A program made the translations under genes and the position numbers. This document shows, one piece after another, positions 17,455 through 26,812 of a stretch of DNA of 45,348 bases. How positions within the stretch are numbered: the stretch's first letter is position 1; the number at the start of each line of letters is the position of its first letter. The DNA is from a virus, in IMG/VR virus record IMGVR_UViG_3300020159_002317, positions 1 through 45,348 of that record; one strand, 5' to 3'. Below the pieces are notes generated by a model. That model saw nothing but the letters and a program-made list of their open reading frames with translations, was not told the origin of the DNA and did no database searches.

Positions 17455-19746
17455 TTAGTTTTCGCGTCGTTCTTCTGGTTTATACCAAACGATTCTATTA
17501 TGATTTATGGGAGCAGCTAGTAAAACAGCGGGGTTTAAGTTACCTTTTGCTGTTTCTTGATACATATGAGACATCCAAGTCTGTTCATATGGGTGATCCC
17601 ACTTAGTTGCAAGAAACATCTTACGATTGCCTTGTTTATTTACAATCATCGGCCAATTGCAGTAGTAAATCTCCCCGGATAGTACACTCAACTCTTCAAA
17701 AACCTCGATAGTTTTAAGTTGAGTGCGTGGACAGTTAGGGTCTAAACCGTTTACAGGTAGTTGATCGTAGTCTGGCCAGTGTGAGGTACGTATATCAGCA
17801 GGTACATTATACCAAGAGACCTGTATATTGTTATCCATATACACTTCTGTGTAGGTAAGCTTCATAAAATCATATTTTTCTCTAATCATGATCTTGTGAA
17901 TCTTATCAAATAAGTCTGGTACATACTTTCTAAACCCATTACGGCAGTAGCCAGTTTCAGATTTACTGTGTAAACACATATCATCTTCAAAGAAAATGTA
18001 GTAGTCTCCATCAGTTGTATCAAAGTGCTCTGCAGCATATTGACGCCCACCGTTAATACCGATATTATCAAAGTGTTTGTAATGTATAAACCCGTATTCT
18101 TTGGCAATCTTTTGATTTTCTTCCATTGCTACTGGATCAGTAGAATTGTCGATGAGTACTTTTTGAGTTCTATCAAGCCATTCTGGGTGCTCTTTAAAGC
18201 TCTTGAGTAAGGTTCTTAATTGCTGCGGGAAGTTAAACGTTAATATGTAAACGTAGGTTTTAATCTTATCTAGATTGTATATAGTGGGTTTATGAGTACG
18301 TAAAGCTTTTTCTGGTACTGGCTCAAGCTCAGGTTTACCATTTACTAACTGCTCAACGAACTTTACAATCAGACCGTTACCATCTAATGCAAAACGTCTA
18401 TATTTTGCCGGCTCATTATAAGCCATTAATGTAAATAGACTTTCTTCTGTACCCATGTAACCGGAGTTAAGAGTACTTTGTAATAGTCCGTAATAGGTGC
18501 TATTAGCAGTATTGATAGATTCTTTATTACCACCAAATAAACCACCACGACAAACATATTCGACCCGTTTATTACGGGCAAAACGGTTCATAGCCTTAAA
18601 ATCAAAGCCGTGAATTTCTTTATCTGCTTGGTAAGGATAGCTTAAGAATAGGAACGAATCTAGGTAAGGAATAAGCTTAGATAGAGCTTTATTATCAGTT
18701 AAGTATTTTTCATACACTGTACGAGTAATGCCTGCATCTAACCAAACAAAGTACTCAGAATCAAATGGGTTCCAGATACTTGCACTATGCAAGAAGAACA
18801 TCTTTGATTGAACAATAGGGTTATACCATTCATTGACTGCTTGAGGAGATCCTGAGAGCCAGCCGGCTTGTTCTAACCAAATTGGGTCAGTTCTAATTTG
18901 TTGAGTCTTATCCCAGTGCGGTTTGTATATATCGTTCTTGATCTTATCAAGTTCATAAATCTTAACTGAGGTATTATGAGGCTTTCTCTTTTCCCATACC
19001 AAATACTCAAGATCTTGAGGTATATAGATAAAAAGATTCTCATCAATTTCTAAAAACTTTTTAAAGTGAGTAATATAATCAGAAAAGTCTCTACCAGCTC
19101 GGGTAATATTCCATAAACCAGTCACTATAGTTAATTTGCTCTTTTCAATAGGTTTTTCAAATACAGGGTTTAGCTCTTCATCATAATGACTAATTTTAAG
19201 GTCAGTATAAATATCGTACGAAACAGGCACGTTACGGTTAGTTTTATTATTTTTAATATATACCCCGTAATCATATCGTAATGCGAGAGGTCTAAACCCC
19301 TTATACTTTTGAAGAAAGCTTTCGTTAGTAAGAGCGGGTTGTAAATGAATTTCGTGTTTATTACCAAAATGTTCCCCCTGAGAGGAATTAAACGGTATAC
19401 AAATTATCATTTCTGCACACTTAACATATAAGTCAGATATTAATTTAATAGCTTGGGACTCTTCAATATGTTCGAGAACATCACCAAGAATGATACAATC
19501 GTACCAACTTGGTGTAAACTCAAGAATATTTTTATTAAATACTTTACGATATTTGCTCTCTAAGTGATAATCTTTAATATACGGTTCAAAGACCTCTAGC
19601 GCATCAAATTTAGGAAACTCGTTTTTAAGAATTCCGCCATAGGTACCGACACCGGCTCCTACGTCAAGAAAGGAATCATCAGCAGTAAACTTCGATCTAA
19701 TGAAGCTATAGGTTTCTGGTTTAAATATAGGTGTTGAAACAGGCAT
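17455..19746 (-). CDS. Three-domain fusion: methyltransferase, HtrL/YibB, GT2 glycosyltransferase
   Basis: A 763-aa protein. Residues 1-165: SAM methyltransferase (FLDVGAGVGTYGG motif I, then IILGDVLEHIE). Residues about 195-470: HtrL/YibB-like domain (IVTGLWNITRAG, EYFVWLDAGITR). Residues about 490-763: GT2-like glycosyltransferase (YVYILTFNFPQQLRTLLKSF, DNSTDP, IFFEDDMCLH as metal-binding acidic motif). It probably builds and methylates a sugar side group. Neighbours are an HtrL paralogue and a carbamoyltransferase, each separated by 1 nt. No transmembrane segment is seen. Confidence 0.7.
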   Translation of the reverse strand: MPVSTPIFKPETYSFIRSKFTADDSFLDVGAGVGTYGGILKNEFPKFDALEVFEPYIKDYHLESKYRKVFNKNILEFTPSWYDCIILGDVLEHIEESQAIKLISDLYVKCAEMIICIPFNSSQGEHFGNKHEIHLQPALTNESFLQKYKGFRPLALRYDYGVYIKNNKTNRNVPVSYDIYTDLKISHYDEELNPVFEKPIEKSKLTIVTGLWNITRAGRDFSDYITHFKKFLEIDENLFIYIPQDLEYLVWEKRKPHNTSVKIYELDKIKNDIYKPHWDKTQQIRTDPIWLEQAGWLSGSPQAVNEWYNPIVQSKMFFLHSASIWNPFDSEYFVWLDAGITRTVYEKYLTDNKALSKLIPYLDSFLFLSYPYQADKEIHGFDFKAMNRFARNKRVEYVCRGGLFGGNKESINTANSTYYGLLQSTLNSGYMGTEESLFTLMAYNEPAKYRRFALDGNGLIVKFVEQLVNGKPELEPVPEKALRTHKPTIYNLDKIKTYVYILTFNFPQQLRTLLKSFKEHPEWLDRTQKVLIDNSTDPVAMEENQKIAKEYGFIHYKHFDNIGINGGRQYAAEHFDTTDGDYYIFFEDDMCLHSKSETGYCRNGFRKYVPDLFDKIHKIMIREKYDFMKLTYTEVYMDNNIQVSWYNVPADIRTSHWPDYDQLPVNGLDPNCPRTQLKTIEVFEELSVLSGEIYYCNWPMIVNKQGNRKMFLATKWDHPYEQTWMSHMYQETAKGNLNPAVLLAAPINHNRIVWYKPEERREN

Positions 19747-19747
19747 G

Positions 19748-21382
19748 TTATTTTTTATTGGTTTTAATGCAGTAGTAGTGCTCTATCACCAAACCATCGA
19801 GCTCGGTCTTTTGAAAAATTTCAAAAGCATCTCGTACAGAAGATAGTATTGGTTTACCGTCTACGTTAAAGGAGGTATTGAGTAATACACCAATACCGGT
19901 CTTTTCCTTAAACAGCGTCAATAATTTATACAGCCACTCATTTTGTTCCATCGTAACTGTTTGCACACGAGCGGTATTATCAACATGGGTAATAGCTTTA
20001 AGCTTCTCTCTCCATTCCTCTCTTACTACCGGACAGAAGCTCATCCAACGACTTTCCCCTTCCCATTCAAAGTAAGTGGATACGTCTTCGAGTCTTACTA
20101 CCGGGGCAAATGGTCTGTACCACTCTCTATGCTTAACTTTGTGGTTAAGGATATCTTTCATTTCAGCAATAGCTGGGTTACAGATAATACTTCTATTACC
20201 TAATGCTCTAGGTCCGTGTTCACTGTTACCTCTTGCAACCCCGATAATTCTACCATCTACTAGGTCGTTAACTAACGTGTCCATGTCAAAGTAGTGAGAA
20301 GTAAATTGAATATGAGCACCCTGGATGTAATCAGCCAACATGTTCATATCAAGCAAAGGTATACCAGCATAGGTTACATCAGGTGGAATTTCTGGACGAG
20401 TGTGGTTAAGCATCATACCAAGAGCAATACCACAGTCATTTGGATTGGGTCCTACGAATACATCCCGTTTAAACTCATTTTTTACACGAGTGTTCAAGAT
20501 AATATTAAGACCGCAGCCTCCTGCGATTACAATAGGTAAATCCGAGTACTTCTCAATATAAGGACGAGCAATCTCTAGGAAACACTCTTCAAATGCTTTT
20601 TGAGCTGTTGTTGCAACATTATATCCTAATTCCCCTTTGAGTCTTTGATTTATGTCGAACGTTACTCCAATTTTAGAGCCAAGAATGTTCATATTGTTTT
20701 GATACGCATTTTGGTAACCATCTGGACCACTCTTATAGAACTCAATAAAATGAGGCATCCACTCTTCAATTACTTTACCGTAAGAGGCTAGACCCATGAT
20801 CTTACCAGGGTATACTAAGTTACCGGTACCTAGATCGGTAAACTTAATATCGGCAAGGTAGTGAGCAAAGAGCATGTAGGGAAAGCCGAGGTCGTAATAG
20901 ATATGAGGACTATCTTGTCCGGGTCTTGCTACTTGTTCTAAACGCACAGGAGACTCCCCACGCTTACAGGTGTATATATTAAACTTACCATCATCTCCAC
21001 CTCCATCAAACGAGAATATTAGAGCTTCTTTGAAAGGTGATTGATAGAAGCTACCCGCTGCATGAGACAGATGATGTCTTACTTCTACATAATTTTTAGC
21101 GGGCAAATCCTTGTATAAACGGTGAGTTACTTCGTCGATAATAACGCATGCATTTGCATGATAGCAATTATCGAACTCCTTTATATTATAGGTCTTGCAG
21201 AGGTACTCAGCAAAATACTTTGAGAAAAATAATATGTCATTAGACTTGGGAGTCTTATATTGAGCCATACCGGAATTCTTGTAGTTCAAAAGTCTTTCGA
21301 CTTCCCCAACAACTACAATCTTTCCGTTGTCTTCGATTACATACGTTGCATTGTGAGATCCATAAAAGGAAATGTTGGGCAT
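19748..21382 (-). CDS. Carbamoyltransferase, NodU/CmcH family
   Basis: A 544-aa protein. N-terminal Kae1-like carbamoyl-adenylate domain: HHLSHAAGSFYQSPF with metal-binding His residues, IFSFDGGGDDG and GGCGLNIILNTRV. C-terminal domain: RGNSEHGPRALGNRSI and LLNTSFNVDGKPI. These enzymes move carbamoyl from carbamoyl phosphate to hydroxyls of sugars or antibiotics; phage copies are thought to decorate glycans or modified bases. Its place between glycosyltransferases favours a sugar acceptor. It abuts the fusion gene (1-nt gap). Confidence 0.85.
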   Translation of the reverse strand: MPNISFYGSHNATYVIEDNGKIVVVGEVERLLNYKNSGMAQYKTPKSNDILFFSKYFAEYLCKTYNIKEFDNCYHANACVIIDEVTHRLYKDLPAKNYVEVRHHLSHAAGSFYQSPFKEALIFSFDGGGDDGKFNIYTCKRGESPVRLEQVARPGQDSPHIYYDLGFPYMLFAHYLADIKFTDLGTGNLVYPGKIMGLASYGKVIEEWMPHFIEFYKSGPDGYQNAYQNNMNILGSKIGVTFDINQRLKGELGYNVATTAQKAFEECFLEIARPYIEKYSDLPIVIAGGCGLNIILNTRVKNEFKRDVFVGPNPNDCGIALGMMLNHTRPEIPPDVTYAGIPLLDMNMLADYIQGAHIQFTSHYFDMDTLVNDLVDGRIIGVARGNSEHGPRALGNRSIICNPAIAEMKDILNHKVKHREWYRPFAPVVRLEDVSTYFEWEGESRWMSFCPVVREEWREKLKAITHVDNTARVQTVTMEQNEWLYKLLTLFKEKTGIGVLLNTSFNVDGKPILSSVRDAFEIFQKTELDGLVIEHYYCIKTNKK

Positions 21383-21393
21383 AAAATTAGTTA

Positions 21394-22659
21394 TTACGGA
21401 ATTGGACCCTCGATACGCTCAGCCCAACCCTCTGATTTACTGTGAGCCCAAATGACCCACTTAGCAGGTTTCTTCTCGGTTAAGAAAAAACGTTCCATGC
21501 CTATATGATTACCTGGACGGGACATAAGTTCTTTTATCTGGCCCTCGTTAAGATCTTCGCGTTGTACGTTAAGACCTTGCTCATCGTCAAGTGCTATTAC
21601 CCAGAAGTCGTAGTCCTTTAACTTAAACACAGACTTGTCAAAGTTAATGCACTTATAGAACGAGGTAGTAAATGACTTCTCCCATTCCTCTTCGTCTTTA
21701 ATGACTGGGTTAGGTGGGAATTGATTTTGTATAGTATATTGTTGTACAGCTTTACGTTTAAAGTGCACCCCAGCATATTTCTCAAAGTCTCTAAGAGAGC
21801 GTACTTTACCGACATCATAACCAGTCAAATCGATGTCTGGGTTTTCTTCAGTACGGAGCATAGTACGAATACGTTTCCATGCATGCTGTTGGTATTTATA
21901 CCAATTTTCCCCACGCTTGCCTTGATCATCCCAAACAAGAATACCGCTTCTTTCCTCTCTCATAGTAGCATGCCAGATGACTACCTTGGGTGGGTGAAAT
22001 AGATCGTAACCATGGGTAAATGAACGAACAGTTAAATTAAGCTCTTCTCCGCTAAAATAAATTTGCGGGTCGTGTTTAATTTCCTTACCCCATTCAGCCC
22101 GTGCAAAAGCAAAGTGACCAGAAATAAAACGCGAGTGTACTGGTTCGTCTCGAGTCTCCCAACCCTGTAAAAGAGAAGGACGAATAAAGATAGTACCATG
22201 CGGATAAAAACATGCAAATTGCTGCTGCCAAGGCTCCATACATCTACCTTGTGGGTCGGTAGCTGGATTGTAGTATGGTAGATAGCCAGTTAAAATTGGC
22301 TTAAAACCTTTCTTTTCAAGGCCTTTGTGCCACGTAATAAGAGTTTCGTCCCAGTTTTTTGTGAAACGATGATGGGAGTCTAATTGTAGTAAGTAAGTCT
22401 CGTCTGTAATAAGCTCATTAATTCTAGCGCGCGCATAAGGAAGTCCTTTTGCTTGAGTGTAGTGGATATCAATAATTTTAAAGCGTTTATCCTTACGATA
22501 CGGCTCAAGGCTCTCGAAACGATCGTCAGGATTAAACTGATTACAAATACCAAACACTAAGCGTTCAGGATTCTTTGCGTTTGCAATACAGTCTTTAATT
22601 GTCGGAACAAGTTCCGGCTCTCTGTATGCTGGTAAGTGTACTAGGATTTTATTCTTCAT
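21394..22659 (-). CDS. GT60-like GlcNAc transferase (copy 1)
   Basis: A 421-aa protein. LVHLPAYREPELVPTI start, LLQLDSHHRF (DxH metal motif), CMEPWQQ and the long ISGHFAFARAEWGKE-to-EELNLTVRSFTHG segment match GlcNAc transferases of the GT60/Skp1 type. The final 150 residues (from about HFKRK) are a separate domain shared with copy 2. Its ATG overlaps the stop of copy 2 by 4 nt. Confidence 0.75.
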   Translation of the reverse strand: MKNKILVHLPAYREPELVPTIKDCIANAKNPERLVFGICNQFNPDDRFESLEPYRKDKRFKIIDIHYTQAKGLPYARARINELITDETYLLQLDSHHRFTKNWDETLITWHKGLEKKGFKPILTGYLPYYNPATDPQGRCMEPWQQQFACFYPHGTIFIRPSLLQGWETRDEPVHSRFISGHFAFARAEWGKEIKHDPQIYFSGEELNLTVRSFTHGYDLFHPPKVVIWHATMREERSGILVWDDQGKRGENWYKYQQHAWKRIRTMLRTEENPDIDLTGYDVGKVRSLRDFEKYAGVHFKRKAVQQYTIQNQFPPNPVIKDEEEWEKSFTTSFYKCINFDKSVFKLKDYDFWVIALDDEQGLNVQREDLNEGQIKELMSRPGNHIGMERFFLTEKKPAKWVIWAHSKSEGWAERIEGPIP

Positions 22660-23915
22660 GGGTATAATATAATGTTTTCGAGTAGTTTAGTTTCCCACCC
22701 TCTGCTTTTACTGTGGGGCCATATAGTCCATTTATAAGGCTTTTCGTTAGAATCAAATTCTCTCCATATATGTAAGAACTTATCATTTACAGCGGATGCA
22801 AAAAAGGATTTAATCTCGTTTGCATCGGCATCTTGACGGTACATATCTTTATCGTTTTTATCCTTGAAGACCACGCACCAAAAATCGTAATCGTCTAATG
22901 GTACTTCAGGCTTATACACATCAATACAATGCTTAAACCGACAAATTAAAGACTTTTGAAATTCTTCTTCGGATGTATACTTTACCGGAGGTAACTCTTC
23001 TTTAATTACATCTGGGTGCATCTTACGAGTCTTAAACTCGGTACCAGCATAACGTTCATAGTCATGTAAGGTGCGTACTTTACCTAACCCACACTCTTTA
23101 AAGTCTATTTGATTAGGGTCTTCCCCATCTACCCCTAAAAGAATTTTAACTCGCTTATAGCTTAGGTTATTAAGTTCGGGCCAGTTCTTATGATCATCCC
23201 AGTGTCTTTTTGCAGATGCTCTAGTGTATTGATGCCACATTACCACTATATGGGGATGGTACAAATCATAACCGTGGGTAAAAGCTCGAATCGCTAGAGA
23301 GATTTCTTCTCCGTGAAAATATAATTGCGGGTCGTATTTTACTTCTTTGCAGAATTTACCAATAGTAAAGATAAAGTGACCGGATAGCGCTCTAGAAGGT
23401 GCCGGTGCCGTCATAGTTTTATAATTTTTTAGCGTAGATGGTTTTAAGAATATAGGGCCTTCTGGCAAATAACGGTCAAAATTAAGCTGCCACGGCTCGT
23501 TAACTCTACCTACTGGATCGGTGCTTGGTTCGTAGTGAGGTAAGTAAGAAGTTAAAAGAGGCTTTTTTATCTTTTTCTTTTTTAAGTCCTTGAGCATGTC
23601 TATTAACACTTTATCCCAGTCTTGTATAAAGCGGTGATGGGAGTCTAGCTGTAAAGTGTACGTCTCGTTCTTATACTCATCTTGAATAAGTCTTCTAATC
23701 CAGCATGCCCCTCGGGTCTGAGTGTGTGGAATACTAATAATCTGTATGTTTGGGAGATCTCTAATTTCATTTATACTTTCTCCTTCTGCATACTGCCAAC
23801 CAATACAAAAGCGTAGGTTTTCAGGTTTAGCGGCTTTAGCAATACAGTCTTTTACTGTAGGTACCAGCTCAGGATCTCTATAAGCTGCTATCTGAATAAA
23901 AATAGTTTCTTCCAT
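22656..23915 (-). CDS. GT60-like GlcNAc transferase (copy 2)
   Basis: A 419-aa tandem paralogue of the previous entry, with the same order of motifs: QIAAYRDPELVPTVKDCI, LQLDSHHRF, VNEPWQLNF, ALSGHFIFTIGKFCKE, GEEISLAIRAFTHGYDL, and a C-terminal domain ending KWTIWPHSKSRGWE. I start it at ATG 23915 (MEETIF) rather than GTG 23924; a TAAGTG hexamer ends 6 nt before that ATG. The two copies may act in sequence or on different acceptors. Confidence 0.75.
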   Translation of the reverse strand: MEETIFIQIAAYRDPELVPTVKDCIAKAAKPENLRFCIGWQYAEGESINEIRDLPNIQIISIPHTQTRGACWIRRLIQDEYKNETYTLQLDSHHRFIQDWDKVLIDMLKDLKKKKIKKPLLTSYLPHYEPSTDPVGRVNEPWQLNFDRYLPEGPIFLKPSTLKNYKTMTAPAPSRALSGHFIFTIGKFCKEVKYDPQLYFHGEEISLAIRAFTHGYDLYHPHIVVMWHQYTRASAKRHWDDHKNWPELNNLSYKRVKILLGVDGEDPNQIDFKECGLGKVRTLHDYERYAGTEFKTRKMHPDVIKEELPPVKYTSEEEFQKSLICRFKHCIDVYKPEVPLDDYDFWCVVFKDKNDKDMYRQDADANEIKSFFASAVNDKFLHIWREFDSNEKPYKWTIWPHSKSRGWETKLLENIILYP

Positions 23916-23950
23916 GTAAAGCACTTATTAAATAAGCACTTTTACTCCAC

Positions 23951-25954
23951 TTATCCTGGTACACCATTTATAGGTCCATTAGGGTCGCTATTTTTATTAC
24001 CACCTGCCGTATTCCAATGATCGGATACAGCTACTGCCGTCGCTGCAGCAGATCCACCGTTGAGGGTTATTGCTGCGTCCCGTACAGCCGCCGGGTTAGT
24101 AACCAATGTAAGTGGAAGATTCTTAAAGTAGTGAGTGTGTGGTTGATTTATAGTTAGAGTACCACCTTGAATGCTTACATTATCTCCGCTCACTATATTA
24201 CCAGACCCAGAAGTCTTAGTAATAGTTGCTCCTACTATAGTGTACCCGGTATCTGTTATTTTAGTTGATTCGGTTACTTGAAACTCAACTGGGGCTGTAA
24301 CATGTTGTACAAACACTTCTCCGTTAGCATATAAACCACCCCCTATAACAACGTTCTTACTGATACCTAAATTATCGTCAATTACAACCTGATTACGGTT
24401 ACGACTTCTAATGCTCATTATATCAGCTATAATGGAAAGGTTAGTACCTCCATCTATGTTTATATCGTCAGATGAAGCGATATTAACTTGTTTACCAGCA
24501 AGAGCTAATATAGTACCACCTAAGTTGACCGTCCCGGTTGTTTTAACATCGATACCCCCTGAACCTACCAATACACTCCATCTATTACCAATGGTTTGAG
24601 TGTAATTACCACCAGGCATGTCATCTATATGAGTATACTCAATAGCTTTAACAGTTGTAGTAGCAAGTACAGTCCCACTTGAGTTAACATTTCTATATTG
24701 GGTTATCGTCTTATCTGTACCGTTATATCTAGTGCTTGCAAAGCTGTTAAATGCTAATCCCACATTTACAAATTTATGCTTAGTAACTGTTTCAATAAAA
24801 TTACCACCAAACCCGAGTTTAGCTTCAGCAGCTGCAAGCGCTTGAGTTTGTGCTTCAACTGTAGATACTAGATTGCTCTTGTCTTGGCTTTCAGGCTTAG
24901 CTAATATATCAGCTATTGCAGTATAAGCTGTAACCCACTCGTCCATAGCAGTCTTATTTAAAGAACCAGTCTTAATAAAATAATCTCCTTTTACAATATT
25001 ATCAAAATCTCTACCTACAAATAAGTTGCCGTGACCTCTTACGGTTTCAAATTTATCTTTTAGAGTTAATAATTGTAAGTTTTTAGGGCTAAACAAAGAA
25101 TTGTATTTGTTGTTTAACTCTATAAAGCCACCAGCGTAGTGGGTGATCTTAAAACGTTCTCTGTCGGTGGTGTTAATAATTTCTATAGCTGCACCCCGCT
25201 GATTTATAACCATTTTATTACGGTACGTCTCAGTATTAACGTCTTTGGTAGATCTAATATTTTCCCCCACACTTTCAAAGGTTTGTGGGTAGTCTTGATA
25301 TGTATCGTCTTCTGATTTAAATATACTTTTAAAGTCGTCTTCTCCAACTGAAGAACCGAAGTATATTGGATACGTCGGTAGTCCATCTCTAAAAAATACC
25401 CAAACATGGGCACCTACATTAGGTATAGAAAACACCCCTTTTGCAGCATTAGAATAGGTAGATGGACGATACTGCGCCCCATTTTGGTTTACTGCATTAG
25501 TCTTATTTGCTGTGGTATCAGTAAACGCGTCGGTAAGCTTAATATCGTATTTTTCATATACAAACCCAGGCTTTTCTCCCATTTTTTCAGGGTTTAAATT
25601 AAACTGAGTATAATGTTCAGAAAAATTACTTCCTGATAGACTATATGGATATGCAGCATCGGAAGTAGTAGCTTTATCATCGTGGCTGTTATAGTAACCA
25701 GTTGCGCTTTCTCCTGCTAGAGGGTTACAGAACTCAGCCCATGGTAATTCATCTTTTAGGTCTTCTATAATTAGGCTTAAGTCAGAGTCTATGTTATTTC
25801 CAGGGAATTTAAAACTACGATCCGTTTTTAAAGCCGCCCATTTATTATATACCGAAGCATTAACATGAGGTACCCACACTTTAACTCTGCCTCTGTATTC
25901 AGGGTCGTTGTTTTGTACTACTATACCGAGATAAATTGAATTATATGCTTTCAT
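23951..25954 (-). CDS. Baseplate hub/spike, gp5/VgrG-type without lysozyme
   Basis: A 667-aa protein. The N-terminus (IYLGIVVQNNDPEYRGRVKVWVPHV) is the OB-fold of gp5/VgrG spikes, continued by PNVGAHVWVFFRDGLPTYPIYFG. From about residue 430 the chain is repetitive beta (TQTIGNRWSVLVGSGGI, TGTVNLGGTILALAGKQVNI), consistent with a trimeric beta-helix needle. No lysozyme domain is present, unlike T4 gp5. It is last in the tail operon, overlapping or abutting the gene at 25956. Confidence 0.75.
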   Translation of the reverse strand: MKAYNSIYLGIVVQNNDPEYRGRVKVWVPHVNASVYNKWAALKTDRSFKFPGNNIDSDLSLIIEDLKDELPWAEFCNPLAGESATGYYNSHDDKATTSDAAYPYSLSGSNFSEHYTQFNLNPEKMGEKPGFVYEKYDIKLTDAFTDTTANKTNAVNQNGAQYRPSTYSNAAKGVFSIPNVGAHVWVFFRDGLPTYPIYFGSSVGEDDFKSIFKSEDDTYQDYPQTFESVGENIRSTKDVNTETYRNKMVINQRGAAIEIINTTDRERFKITHYAGGFIELNNKYNSLFSPKNLQLLTLKDKFETVRGHGNLFVGRDFDNIVKGDYFIKTGSLNKTAMDEWVTAYTAIADILAKPESQDKSNLVSTVEAQTQALAAAEAKLGFGGNFIETVTKHKFVNVGLAFNSFASTRYNGTDKTITQYRNVNSSGTVLATTTVKAIEYTHIDDMPGGNYTQTIGNRWSVLVGSGGIDVKTTGTVNLGGTILALAGKQVNIASSDDINIDGGTNLSIIADIMSIRSRNRNQVVIDDNLGISKNVVIGGGLYANGEVFVQHVTAPVEFQVTESTKITDTGYTIVGATITKTSGSGNIVSGDNVSIQGGTLTINQPHTHYFKNLPLTLVTNPAAVRDAAITLNGGSAAATAVAVSDHWNTAGGNKNSDPNGPINGVPG

Positions 25955-25955
25955 G

Positions 25956-26783
25956 TTATACTTTAAGGGCGCTTATTGAAAGCTGGGTGGTTCTTGCTGT
26001 GGTAGTGTTGGTTTGATCAACCGCAATAGTATTATTAGTAGTTGTATCGGAGTCTTCGTACGGCATTATTACAGTCCAGCTGTACGGGGTAATGAGATTA
26101 CCTATCACATTAGTGTTAAAAGGCAAAAATCTATATAAAGCCGGATAAAGGTTGTTAACAGTTGTTAATAGTGGGTCATTAGAAGCAATTCTGCGGTTTA
26201 AGTCGGTATCCGCCATTATAAGGTTACTATTAGCCGGTGCTACATCAGTACCAGTACCGGGACCGATATTTGCTATGTTAGTAACAAATAAACTGTTCGC
26301 TACTTGGTAAAAGTCCTTAGTTGACTCGGATATACCTGCAGGTAACAAGGGCTCTATAATAGTATTGAATGGAATAGTCTCTGTGTTCTTAAGATTGTTA
26401 AAACGGGATATATAATACAAGCTACCTACTGATTCTGAAAAGATTTGATAATATAAAGGTTTGCTATTAGTAATTGCACTTAATACTGTGCTTGATGTGT
26501 AATACATTGCCTCATCCCACCAATACTTGCCCCAAAGATATGGTAAAGAATCAATTGTAATTGTAGCAGATACACTATTAATACTAAAGCTTGGGTTTTG
26601 ATCTACCGAGCCTGCTAATTCGTTGAAGAAGTCAATTTGAGAACCTATTACATTTGATGATTGCTGGGCTATGTAATACGCCTTAGCTACTTTTAGTTGA
26701 GTATCGAATCCAGGTATAGAGTACCCATTCCAGTAAAAGGTGGTATTATACAAATCAAATGTTTTGACTACAGTCTCAGCCAT
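25956..26783 (-). CDS. Baseplate/tail protein of unknown fold (275 aa)
   Basis: Polar, beta-rich protein with no recognised domain; lies between hub-like proteins. GGTAAGTA ends 6 nt before its ATG, giving this part of the operon its own late promoter. Structural role inferred from position only. Confidence 0.55.
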   Translation of the reverse strand: MAETVVKTFDLYNTTFYWNGYSIPGFDTQLKVAKAYYIAQQSSNVIGSQIDFFNELAGSVDQNPSFSINSVSATITIDSLPYLWGKYWWDEAMYYTSSTVLSAITNSKPLYYQIFSESVGSLYYISRFNNLKNTETIPFNTIIEPLLPAGISESTKDFYQVANSLFVTNIANIGPGTGTDVAPANSNLIMADTDLNRRIASNDPLLTTVNNLYPALYRFLPFNTNVIGNLITPYSWTVIMPYEDSDTTTNNTIAVDQTNTTTARTTQLSISALKV

Positions 26784-26789
26784 TATGTA

Positions 26790-26797
26790 TACTTACC
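26790..26797 (-). promoter_or_regulatory. Late promoter-like box GGTAAGTA
   Basis: Ends 6 nt before the ATG at 26783. Confidence 0.5.
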
Positions 26798-26812
26798 CTC
26801 AAGATTACGTTG

